64,000 nt of DNA, from assembly GCA_021464415.1 (NCBI GenBank), contig CM038470.1, positions 41,720,099-41,784,098 of the forward strand. Direction: 5' to 3'. Made by a program: the position numbers and the translations under genes. The notes below the pieces were generated by a model, which saw nothing but the letters and a program-made list of their open reading frames with translations, searched no databases and had not been told where the DNA came from. Every line of letters starts with the position of its first letter. Position 1 is the first letter of the stretch. This stretch comes from Lonicera japonica. Lineage: Eukaryota > Streptophyta > Magnoliopsida > Dipsacales > Caprifoliaceae. Shown here piece by piece: positions 24,265-34,430 of the stretch.

Positions 24265-24363
24265 CTAATAAAAGTCCTCATCAAAGTTTGCACCATCTTC
24301 ATCTGCACTATCTTCAGCACCATCTTCATCATGATGTGCACTTGAATCTATTGCAATATTGTC
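24265..24363 (-). other. Exon-like acidic C-terminal segment
   Basis: On the minus strand, a pyrimidine-rich tract ending TTTTTCAATAG is followed by 33 codons. They begin DNIAIDSSAHHDEDG, continue with repeated D/E-rich units and end FDEDFY and a TAG stop. This looks like the last exon of a gene carried by the transposon-like unit. I do not recognise the family. An upstream piece containing FDMLIIHNAKEPFGDLL lies at about 24470-24560 and may belong to the same gene. Confidence 0.4.
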
Positions 24364-24893
24364 CTATTGAAAAAGAAAAATGAAAATACAAAATGCAAAA
24401 TAAGTAATAGCTAAAACACTAGTAAATAACATGAACAATATCAACATATAAAAATATTAGAAAATTATAAATAGTACCACATAATAGATCCCCAAAAGGT
24501 TCTTTAGCATTGTGTATTATAAGCATATCAAAAGAAGACAGAAACCCTTTGTCTTATACTTCTTGTTGGAACTTTTCAAATATTATAAATACCCCTGCAA
24601 GAATATAACATAAAATAATGATACATGCATGTAACAAAACCCAACAATCTTGTACAAATTCATCTAATAATAGTTCCAGACTCAATAGTTCAAAAACAAT
24701 ATGTCCGGAGAGGATAAAAAACAATGACAAATGTGTGTCATTGCTATATTCAGTATTCCTTCCAAAATTTATCAGCACAAATGACCATACAGTAAGTGTC
24801 AGCACCAATCTTATAAAATGCCAAATAATTTCCAAACTGAGACAGCAACTTAAACATATAAATATATACGCGCACACACATAACAGCACTTAC

Positions 24894-25438
24894 AACTAAA
24901 AATGCCAGGACCCGACACCAAATAAGAACTGTGTATATCTTTTTGCTCTTGGAAATGAAAGGATGGAAAGTTCGCTGCACCAGAACAAAACCATATAAGA
25001 ACAATGACTGATTATAAAACTTGTTTAATAAAGGAAGTGCACAGATATACAGCAATAGAGCCACTACAAAATTTAGTTAACGTCGATGGTAGGCAAGAAG
25101 AAAATAAGATTTTGTTAAATAGAGCGACTATAAATAAAGATAACCACACCAAGACAAAGGATATAAACATGAAGGTGAACACAGTCTCACTAATGTATGC
25201 TCTCTCTTGCCCAAGCTCTTATAGTCACAAATGTATGAACATAACAACAGAGACCATATAATAAGTAGTGTACATCACAAAGAAGCAAAGCAAAGATGAA
25301 ATATATTAGTATTACAAGTAAGCAATGAAAACACGAAGTAAACTAACAAACCGGAAGAAGATAGAACCCGACATCCTGAAGAGTTGGTCGTGGATGGTGA
25401 AAATAATGAACTCCTCGAGCAGCCAGCCCACTTATGTA
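24894..25438 (-). pseudogene. Captured inositol-phosphorylceramide synthase exons
   Basis: Three consecutive minus-strand exons keep reading frame with plant IPC synthase (ERH1-type). Exon A, 25352-25438 (29 codons), contains [19 protein letters not shown]. Exon B, 25150-25218 (23 codons), contains ELGQERAYISETVF. Exon C, 24894-24974 (27 codons), contains [15 protein letters not shown] and WCRVLAFLV. The intact enzyme is a Golgi multi-span protein that transfers phosphoinositol to ceramide. These exons cover only the N-terminal membrane region; the catalytic lipid-phosphatase-like half is absent. Exon C has a good GTAAGT donor, exon A a good CAG acceptor, and exon B's acceptor reads AA instead of AG. 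I infer a non-functional fragment acquired by the transposon. Confidence 0.85.
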
Positions 25439-25536
25439 CTGAAGAAAGGAGAAACAAATATTATACATCTCGAACAAATTAGCATTGGATTTGAATGAGA
25501 AAATACGAGTAAAAAAGAAAAGGGAAAAAAATATTA

Positions 25537-25716
25537 CTCCCTCTATCTCAAATTAAGCATACTTATTGAAGCATCTTTTATGAAAAACACTAACTTCACA
25601 GTAACTAGTATATAGCCGGATTTGGGATTAACAGTTAAGTCCCAAAAAGGAAACATGAGACTTAATTTGAAACGTTCCAAAAAGGAAAGAGGGTCATTAA
25701 TTTGGGACAAATTGAG
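25537..25716. mobile_element. Stowaway-like MITE (180 bp)
   Basis: It begins CTCCCTCTATCTCAAATTAA at 25537; the other end reads, in reverse complement, CTCAATTTGTCCCAAATTAA. It is flanked by TA at 25535-25536 and 25717-25718, the Tc1/mariner-type target duplication of Stowaway MITEs. It has no coding capacity. Confidence 0.72.
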
Positions 25717-26010
25717 TATATACCGAACCACATAAAAAATTCCACCTAAGCAAACGACAATCACAAACAACAATATAAAAAGGGAATTGCTTTAGCATGT
25801 TTATTTTGTGTGCATGATAATTCTTAGATTTCTTTTTTCCTTTTAATACTGAAAAAATAAGTATGTGGATGGTGTAAGGATTACGAACAGACTTAAATTT
25901 CATTTCCTCAAGAGCCTATACATATTGGCTACAATTTTATTATCCTATTGTATAGTCGTAATAGATACATCTTTAGCTTTGCCTAAATATGTATCACTTG
26001 GGAGTATTTC

Positions 26011-26398
26011 TGATGCAGATTACTGTTCACGCACCAGAAATACGGACCGGGCCTTTTTGCACACTTCCCGATGGAATTTTTAATGAACTTTGGTGGGGAT
26101 GTTCTTCATCATGTGTAGAACATCTCCACCAAATTTCATCGAAAAATTCAACCGTGAAGTGGGTTAATTATATGATTGAAAATTATTGGATTTGTTATAT
26201 CTATTTCTGGACCAATAATTTTCAATTATGTAGTTAACCCACTTCCCGGTTAAATTTTTTGATGAAATTTGGTGGAGATGTTCTACACATGATGAAGAAC
26301 ATCACCACCAAATTTCATTAAAAACTTCCATCGGGAAGGGTGCGAAAAGGCCCAGTCTGTATTTCTGGTGCATAAAGAATCTGCATCACTTTATGCAA
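26011..26398. mobile_element. Foldback element with ~165-bp arms
   Basis: The left arm (26011 to about 26180) and right arm (about 26220-26398) are reverse complements with modest divergence: TGATGCAGATT... pairs with ...AATCTGCATCA, and CACCAGAAATAC, GGTGGAGATGTTCT and ATGATGAAGAACATC all pair. The loop is about 40 bp. The structure would form a long hairpin. No transposase or clear target duplication is seen. Confidence 0.8.
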
Positions 26399-26501
26399 TA
26401 AAAAAAATGATTAAAGATGACATTGTCTTCAATTTCCAACCCAAACAGAGTCCAAACTAATTCAAATAAATCAATGCTCACATTGGGAGTATTTCTGGTG
26501 T

Positions 26502-26691
26502 ATAGTCGTAATAGATACATCTTTAACTTTGCCTAAAAGCCTAAATATGTATCACTTGGGAGTATTTTTGGTGCAGATTACTGTTCGCGAACCAGAAATA
26601 CGGACCGGGCCTTTTCGCACACTTCCCGATCGAATTTTTTAATGAAATTTGGTGGGGATGTTCTTCATCATGTGTAGAACATCTCCACCAA
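26502..26691 (+). repeat. Second, one-armed copy of the foldback and its flank
   Basis: 26502-26568 repeats the 58 bp preceding the foldback (25953-26010) with a short insertion, and 26569-26691 repeats the outer ~120 bp of its left arm. This points to a local duplication of flank plus arm about 550 bp away. Confidence 0.75.
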
Positions 26692-27720
26692 TCTGCCAAA
26701 AATGTATAATTCAGGGATTTCAACTACTTTTTCCACCCAAAACACAAATACAACCCAATAGCAGAAACCGACAACAAATTAATCAAGTTTAGGGATATAC
26801 ATATATAAGGGATGCTTGAAGTTGCTCTTATATAATTCATGCATTGTTACTCAAATGCATATCCTATCAAATGTTAACTTTGTTGAGTAAGTTACAATTT
26901 TTTTAATGGAGTAATCCCTCCGCCCTTTTTATTGCTAAAGCATTTGAAAATCCTTCAAAGACAGACTAATTGGGCATTATAAATGAAGTTGAGTAAGTGC
27001 AATTTTACATACGAAGTTAATTACGCACCTATGCAATTAAGAATAATCCAATTGAAACTTCTTGGTTAGAAACTTCTTGTTGCTTGTTTTCTCTCAAAAG
27101 AACCATACACTTTCTTTAACAACTTTCTTTTTCAAACCCAAAAAGGCAAAAAGAAAGATTTCTTGGTCCTGAAATATATAATCTGCAGAATAAACAAAAT
27201 AAATATAATTGAGAATCCCAAAGGAGAAGAAAGATTCGTTAACATGGACAAATAGCCAAAATCACCAAATGCCACATGTAAATTATTAACGTAAACAAAT
27301 TGTTAAAGTCACCAAGGATATATAAAATCTCTTCCTCAGTCCCAAATTAAAGGAGAAGCAAGTTTCGCATTGTCGATGTCATGCACGTGGAGGATAATTA
27401 TTCGAAACTTTCATTTAGCAGCAAGAAGCACAAAATGCTTCCACCAGTAAAATACCAAAAGAATTGGCCATGATACCCTTTTGGCAAAGGTTACGACCTA
27501 GATAATATAGTCAGCATTGTATTTGAATGTCTCCAAAGATTAAATTCATGCTTTTCTATTATACAAGCATGTCATGAACATTGAGAAAACTGATAGACCA
27601 GAAAAATTAAGGAGCAAGCAAAAAAAACCTTCATATAACGGGTGGCATGAGAAATTTATAAGTCAAGTGTAGCATAGAGCATAACGAGCAAAAGAGATAC
27701 AATAGAGAGGTATGTACAGT

Positions 27721-28020
27721 AAGAATATCGTTTCCAGATTGCTCTAAATCTCTTCGAACGATGCCGAAGCATGTCTCCTGCAATTAGTTACAAAAGAAAA
27801 CCCCAAATATATATATATATATATATAACAATCAATTGCCCAAATTTATTACTTACTAGAAGTTGAAATTAAGTAGTTTGTTGGAACGCATATACAAAAA
27901 CTAGGGCTTAGAAAAGAAATACAGAGTAGATAAAGAAAAAAGGTGGGTACTCACAATGTGATCCTTGAAGTCGTTGGTACCGGCATATTCAGGGCACTTC
28001 TGCCCAATACGTAGGATCAA
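27721..28020 (-). other. Exon-like segments of unidentified origin
   Basis: On the minus strand, CCGGTACCAACGACTTCAAG at about 27970-27990 leads to ATT|GTGAGT and encodes PEYAGTNDFKDHI. After an intron-like gap ending AATTGCAG, about 27720-27780 encodes ETCFGIVRRDLEQSGNDILT. The in-phase donor/acceptor pair suggests two neighbouring exons of a captured gene. I do not recognise the protein. Confidence 0.35.
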
Positions 28021-28179
28021 ATTCCGCTAACTGCTCATTCTACGTTAAACTCAAATGCTTACAAAACCAAACCAAACCAATGAAAATTTTGACACGGAGA
28101 GGGAGTGAAGAGAGCAAGGTATATATATGTATATATGATAATAATAAGAGAAGAATTTTAGGTATATATATGTATGTAT

Positions 28180-28180
28180 G

Positions 28181-28246
<66 letters not shown>
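28180..28246. repeat. (AAT)n microsatellite
   Basis: About 22 uninterrupted ATA/AAT triplets. The flanking 'aataagagaagaatttta' occurs on both sides. Confidence 0.95.
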
Positions 28247-28247
<1 letters not shown>

Positions 28248-28546
28248 GAGAAGAATTTTAGCAGTCACTCACCGTCTCTCTATACCCTGCAACCCCACAT
28301 TCAAGAGACAGTGGTGAGCTAGTGATGCAAGAGAGATGGCGGTGCGAGATGATGGTGCCGGAGAGCTTCGTGGGAGATCATGGCGGTACAATTTTGGGGA
28401 TTTGTAGTTTAAAAGTTTTGGGGGATTTTGGGGGGTTTGTGGGAGTGAAAAGGACTCGTGGGTTTTGGGGAGTGTGGGAATTTATTTTTTATCTATTTTA
28501 TAATTTAAGATTTTTGTTTTTTATAGTTTTATAATTTAATTTAAGA

Positions 28547-29839
28547 GTTTAAAGTGTTGTTTAGTTGAGTTTTTAAAATTTATTTTGGATTTTTTTTAAA
28601 TAATGTTTGACTCACCAATTTTAAAATTTTCATTTAAGTAAAAGTAATGTTTTTTTTATCTTTTATTTTGTATTTAGAAAAACATTAAAAATTAATAAAA
28701 AAGCAAAGATTATCTTTTTTTTAAAAAATTTAAAAATAGTGTACCGTATACAAATCGAATTGATAAACAATTTTAAAGAACTCTACTTAAAAATAAATTT
28801 TAAATTAAACATTTAAAAATTTAAAAATTTCAACCAAGTAGAAAGTAAAAGTTTAGTTTTGCAACTATGTAAAAGTTTTATAATTTAAGAGTTTAGTACT
28901 GCTTTTGAATTTAATTATTTTATTTTAATTAATAATAAAAATTAAGCAAAGATTAATAATAATAATGTTAAATAATTTTTTTTTCACTATAATAACATAT
29001 AAAATGAGTGAAGAATAAAATTACTAAAAAATATAGGAATAAACATTTATAATCCTAAAATATATACAATTTCTTTGTTGATTTAATAAATATTAGTTTT
29101 ATTAAAAAATGTTAAAAAAATTAATCGGCCTAATGAGTGACCCGAATTCCTTAAGCATAAACTCGTGTAAACATTTCTTTTGTGTACATGTAATAATCTG
29201 ATACTCTATTTAGCCATGGTAGTTTCTAGAATGAGATAATCAATTCGGTATCATTTCATATTGAACAAGTAAACCCAATAGTTATTACTCGGATCCGTTA
29301 AGAAACCAGCTAAACTCATATAAATATCAGTTTATAACTTTATGTCATGTTATCGCGTAACGTGTGATTCTGATAGTTCTAATCCTAACTGTAAAGTTTG
29401 TGTCAAATTGATGGCCTCACTTTGACCTTGAGTATTTCATTTCTTTAATTAGTAGTCACATTATTCATTTAAAATATATTGACAAATAAAATATAGATCG
29501 TATTGAATCGTGTCAGATCCAAGTTCGATTGGATTAATGATATAGCATATTGATTCGATCCGTGATCCAAAGGAACGTTCAATATGAATACTAATCATAT
29601 TTGAAAATTGAATAATTAAGTGCAAGTATATATAAATATATGTCGAATCAGATCAGATATATCATAGATGCATACAAGTCGAATTGGTATATCTCCATAT
29701 CTGATATATTTGAAAATCAAAAGGGTTTAATAGATTCAGATCATTACTATAAAAATATTATAAATTCTTACCATATCTGAGATTAATTGCACCAGTTTCA
29801 GATTGGATTCGAGCAAAAATTCGCTCCAAAACTAAAATG
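28547..29839. other. AT-rich stretch without recognised features
   Basis: Very A+T-rich sequence inside the transposon-like unit. No reading frame, RNA gene or recognised repeat was seen. Confidence 0.6.
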
Positions 29840-30462
29840 CATATATCACTTTTAGTGGGAAATTAAAAAATGTCCCCACTAATGCTACCATTTTGTTTGG
29901 CGCCAACTCCAAATTTTTCCCGCCAGAGTGGAAAAAAAATTGTGCCAAAGTTTTAGTGGCAAAATTTGTGGCAGATATATTTTCCCCACCAATAGTGAAA
30001 AAAATGCTTTTCAGTGGGGAATTTGTACTCCCTACTAAAACAAATGCTTTTTAGTGGGGATTTTTTACTCCCTGTTAAAACATTCACCATTAATTGTTAC
30101 TAATGTTTTTTTTTTGACGATCATATTTCCTAGCAATTATACCTTATTAGTGGCAAGTCAAAATTTTCCCACAAAATTTTATTTTTTTAGTCGCAAACTG
30201 TTCTTCCCCATTATTTATCTTTTATAGTGGCGAGATTTTAATTTTCCCAATAATTCCCAAATTTATTTGGCACCAACGCCTCCTTTTTTCCCGCCACACT
30301 ATTAGTGGCAAAATTAGTGGGAAAAATTGCGTTAGCCACAAATAGTATATATAATAACCAACTTTTAGTGGGAATAGTTAAATTTGTTGCAAAAAGTTCT
30401 TTTTAATGGGGAAATTGTACTCTCCCACCAAAAATTTGCCACTAATTGTCATTTTTCTTGTA
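29840..30462. repeat. Cluster of TTTTAGTGGG/AGTGGCAAAA motifs
   Basis: Short motifs CTTTTAGTGGG, TTAGTGGCAAAA and CCCACTAA recur in both orientations about 15 times. The right edge reads TTTTTCTTGTA, close to the CTTGTAGTG end typical of CACTA elements. This is probably the eroded end of a second, unrelated CACTA-like element nested in the first. Confidence 0.5.
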
Positions 30463-30560
30463 TATACATATACATATACATATACATATTCATATTATAT
30501 TATATTATTATATATATATCATATAATTATATATATATATATATATATTATAGATATACA
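30462..30560. repeat. TATACA/TA microsatellite
   Basis: Runs of TATACA and TATATA over about 100 bp. Confidence 0.85.
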
Positions 30561-31167
30561 TATTAAAAATATTATGAGATAATTAAATAACTATATTATA
30601 TATTATAATTATATTATCATAAGATAATTATATTATGAGTTTACATTATGAGATTTCTCCGAACTTACCTTATGACTAATATATGATAAAATCTAATAAA
30701 CTGATAATATAATTATTAAGTAACATGTGGAACAATGGTAAAATTAATTTTGAAAAGTTGGAGATCCTATGCTCAATTAATTCTCGTCTTTGACTTAAAT
30801 TTTTTATAAAAATAATACAATTTAGAGAAATATTTCCAAGGGTCCCTAGCCATTGGAAATAATTTGTTCATTACCGAGGGTACTTTGTTACCCTTGAAAT
30901 TAAGAAATCATTTCCGACAAAGTCAATTGCCTCTTGAAAATAGGTCTACCATTACCGACGATACAAAATGTTGTCGAAAATGATATTAGCGCCAAATGTT
31001 CCCGCCATTTTTTTTGCTTTTTCGACGAAATTGGAACTCTTTTCCTACAGCATATTGTCCGTCGAAAATAAAATATATTTTGATAGAACATTTTCGACGA
31101 CCATTTTTTGTGGTCGAAAAAGGAGTTCTTTTGCGAGGACAATTCTATGCCGTCAGAAATATTGGTC

Positions 31168-31192
31168 GGAAATGAGGACTTTTGTTGTAGTA
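31168..31192 (-). repeat. Right terminal inverted repeat of the CACTA-like unit
   Basis: GGAAATGA...TTTTGTTGTAGTA, inverted relative to 23492-23516. Confidence 0.65.
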
Positions 31193-31640
31193 TGAAATCA
31201 TATATTTGAGACCTATATGATATAAATATATGTGTGTTTAAGGTATATAATACATTTGTACATGTTGAATATATTGAATATGTATTTAGTTGATGTATTA
31301 AAACTTATTAAGTATACACTTTATATAATTATGACTTTTCATTATGTTTACTCCAGTTGGCTTGTTAACTGAATTCGATGCAAATTGTTATATCATTTGG
31401 TTGGAATAATTGTTCATATGTGAATCAAATACTTGGATTGTTTCGATGTATTATTGCGCTAGTTCATGGTAGGTCCCAGGTTGGTCTCTAAATGTTGGGG
31501 CCGTAAGTTGGGACATAGTGTCCTAGGTGAAAAACCCGAAATTGTGTATGAAAACTAATGTGAGGCCCTGCTACCACGTCAGTTCGATTGGTGGTTTAAC
31601 TGCTCAGTTTAGTTAACCAAACTATGCACACCCCTAGCTA
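31193..31640 (+). mobile_element. Continuation of the LTR begun at 22365
   Basis: 31464-31600 ('catggtaggtcccaggttgg', 'gttggggccgtaag', 'aaaaacccgaaattgtg', 'gaggccctgctaccacg') is the inverted counterpart of 8790-8925 in element B's left LTR. This shows that the DNA transposon interrupted an LTR. The right boundary is not clear. Confidence 0.65.
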
Positions 31641-33635
31641 GTTCCCACTATTAAACGACCATTTGGGGGTTATTAAGGTAGCACCTACCAAGAATAAAAC
31701 CGTGCGGCATGGTGACAAAGCGGAGAATATTTGAAACTTGATATCATCGAGGAAACAAATTATTTAACATTTATTGCAAAATGTGTAGGTTTAAATTGTA
31801 GTGATAAACGTTTTTCCAGTATGTAAATTTAAACTGTATTATAAAGATGCAATATTACTGAAAGAACACTAGTGGCATGAATCATCACATACTTGTTCAA
31901 TTGTGAGATGGCGATTGAGCTGTTTTGCATTTCATCATAAATTCCAACAAGTGCGCTGCGCGACTCTTTGTTTACTCCAAATTATATAAATTTGAAACCA
32001 TATGTGTATCCAAAATGAAAACAATTTATATATTTATATATATGATGAGTGGAATGGTAAGTACTTTCCACCATACCATTCCGTTACTCTATATGTACAT
32101 ATATATAGAAAAGGGTCCTTGAAACCATTTATGGAAACAATTTAAAAATTCATATTAATTTATCTTTCTATCAAAAATGGGCACTTGCAACAATTTATGA
32201 AATAATTTCAATATATTTATAGAAACATTCAAATTTATGGAAACAATCTGAAAGCAACAATTAATAATGGAAATAATCTAAATATATATTCTTATATCAA
32301 ACATGGAAAGTATTTTTAAATTTGTATTCCTTAATAAATGTTTCCATAACACAATCATTAATATTAATTTAAAGCCCTAATATTAAGCAGCCTGCCAATC
32401 ATTAAGAAATACGAAAAAGGACATTTTTATCTAAACACTTAAAATGTCTAACTAGATACCAAGTAGTTGTCTAAAATTCCAAGTCAATATGTCAAAATAG
32501 GGATGCAAGACTAATTTGTCCAAAAAAAAAATAGGGGGTTTATCCTTATTTTTCTTAAAAATGACACCCTAATACCACTTCACAAAACATCCTTCACGTG
32601 ATTCTATGATTATGGCTTTCACGTGAGACACTTATTATATATAATTCAACCTTTTCATTTGACTAATTCTTAAAAGTTAAATATTGCATAACATTAAAAT
32701 AAATAAATTGTAATTACAACATTTAAAGAGGAAGGTGAGTTATTTAGTCTAGAGAGAGACTTACGAAACTAATTGGGAGCCCTTAAATTTGCTTTACTCA
32801 TTTGTGGTATTATGATGTGAATACAGCGGTCACATCAACAACCTTTGTTTTGTGATATAGATATACAAGACCCGTATTATTTAAGGATTTAAAAATCATT
32901 CGCACTTATTATATTACCTTACTAATATGGGTGTGAAAACATAGGTTTTTTACCCTCCAGAAAAAATAATTCTTGTTTTAAAAGGGGCCTTAGGTCTCTT
33001 AAAAACACATGTTTAAGAGTTGACAGTTTGTTTTACGAGAAAACAAATAAAAGAATGCACATAAGATAGTCTAAGGACAGACTTTCTTTTACAAGTAAAA
33101 TCAAAGTGAACAGACTTCGCTAATTCACCCATTCGGTCTCTTAAATGGATCATGCATCTAATTCCTATTCAATTAAGATATCTTACAAATAGTTGTTAGT
33201 GTTTTCAAAATGTTCTTTAAATAATTAATTGAAAACAATACTTAAAAGATTAGAGCTGAACTTGTAACTGCTTACGTATTCATTCAAGAATGAAATTAGA
33301 GTCTCGATCTGTAATTTTGTGTGATTCCGAATGGCGAAAAACAACGGAACATGCAGCACATGGCAAGGTCCACATGGCACCCTCCTGGACCATGCAGCAC
33401 TCACTTAATAAAATAACCTGTAAAATGTCCTTTAGTGTCTAACGATCCATAACATTTTCTAGAACTCTATGTGATTAAACGCACGAAAGGTGTATTTTGT
33501 CAACTAAATTACTAAAATACCCTCGTCTCGGAAGTTTCACCCCCGTTAATTCAAGGTATATTACTTATAATTTGTTTGTTTTTGTTCACGTTTTTATTGT
33601 GAATTTCAGTATGGATTGTTTTGATGTTTCTATAA
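31641..33635. other. AT-rich region upstream of YUCCA
   Basis: No gene or element ends were recognised. It contains two CACTGT-free G-boxes (listed separately) and is otherwise simple AT-rich sequence. Confidence 0.55.
32595..32625. promoter_or_regulatory. Two CACGTG G-boxes 25 bp apart
   Basis: TTCACGTGATT (32595-32600) and TTCACGTGAGA (32620-32625) lie about 1.17 kb upstream of the YUCCA start codon. G-boxes are bound by plant bHLH/bZIP factors, including the PIF proteins known to act on some YUCCA promoters. Function here is inferred from sequence only. Confidence 0.45.
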
Positions 33636-33785
33636 CTCTCTCTCTCTCTACCCACCCACCCCCCCTCCCCAGCCCAACCCCCCATAAATAACCCACTTAC
33701 CTTAACACACTTCCTCTTCATCAAAAGAGCAAAAAACAGAGAGAATAATCAGTATCAGCTTGTCTTAAAGAAAATAATATCCCAC
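33636..33785 (+). promoter_or_regulatory. YUCCA core promoter and 5' leader
   Basis: A (CT)7 tract (33636-33649) and a C-rich stretch are followed by CATAAATA (33683-33690), a plausible TATA element. A leader of roughly 70 bp without upstream ATG leads to CCCACATGGG at 33786. The leader contains a 33-bp near-copy (33751-33783) of the gene's own coding sequence at 33887-33919. Confidence 0.55.
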
Positions 33786-34430
33786 ATGGGTTTTTTTCAA
33801 GAAGAAGCTAAAAAAACCCTAGAAAATAAATCTCTTGTGTGGGTTAATGGACCCATCATAGTAGGTGGTGGACCCTCTGGTCTAGCAGTATCAGCCTGTC
33901 TTAAAGAAAATAAAATCCCCTCTTTAATCCTTGAAAGAAGTGATTGCATTGCTTCTTTATGGCAAAACAAGACCTATGATTGCGTCAAACTCCACTCGCC
34001 CAAGAATTTCTCGGATTTACCCTTGTTTGGTTACCCAGAAAATTACCCCAATTACCCAACAAAGCACCAATTCATATCCTACTTGGAGAACTATGCCCAA
34101 CACTTTCAAATTCAGCCTAAGTTCAGTCAACTTGTGGAGAATGCTGAGCTTGATCATGAAAGTGGCGTTTGGAGGGTTCAGACCCAAGATTGTAACTACT
34201 TTTGCCGGTGGCTAGTGGCGGCTACCGGAGAGAATTCCGACCCATTCTGGCCGGAGATTCGAGGTATTGAGAGCTTCAAGGGACCGGTGTTGCATACTAG
34301 TCAGTATAGGTCTGGGTCTGAATTCAAGAACCAGAAGGTTCTTGTTGTCGGGTGTGGGAATTCTGGTATGGAAGTTAGTTTTGATCTTTGTAATCACAAT
34401 GCTACCCCTCATATGGTGGTTAGAAACTCT
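33786..34430 (+). CDS. YUC: YUCCA flavin monooxygenase, exon 1 (215 codons)
   Basis: YUCCA enzymes are cytosolic or ER-associated flavin monooxygenases that convert indole-3-pyruvate to indole-3-acetic acid, the rate-limiting step of auxin synthesis. Exon 1 carries the FAD-binding GxGxxG as GGGPSG (residues 27-32; most YUCCAs have GAGPSG), '[14 protein letters not shown]', '[15 protein letters not shown]' and ATGEN (146-150). It also has the FMO signature [11 protein letters not shown] (164-174) and the NADPH-binding GCGNSG (189-194). 'LHSPKNF' replaces the usual 'LHLPK.F'. The first in-frame ATG (CCCACATGG) fits the family start. The exon ends after RNS in phase 0 with a GTAAGT donor at 34431. 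The reading frame is intact, and no neighbouring cellular gene is visible. Confidence 0.95.

Larger units (their letters stand above)
23492..31192. mobile_element. CACTA-like DNA transposon-like unit (7.7 kb) with captured gene exons
   Basis: The ends are inverted: TACTACAACAA at 23492-23502 and TTGTTGTAGTA at 31182-31192, extending imperfectly to TCATTTCC / GGAAATGA. About 450 bp inside the left end and 350 bp inside the right end are rich in inverted TTTTCGAC/GTCGGAAA motifs, the subterminal-repeat style of En/Spm (CACTA) elements. LTR sequence flanks both sides. A clean 3-bp target duplication is not visible; the ends can also be read as CTACAACAA flanked by TA. No transposase is recognisable, so the unit is non-autonomous. 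Confidence 0.6.

Noticed and set aside
28322..28534. Small plus-strand gene after the AAT microsatellite
   Set aside because: The 70-codon frame is Gly/Phe-rich low-complexity sequence with no splice or homology support.
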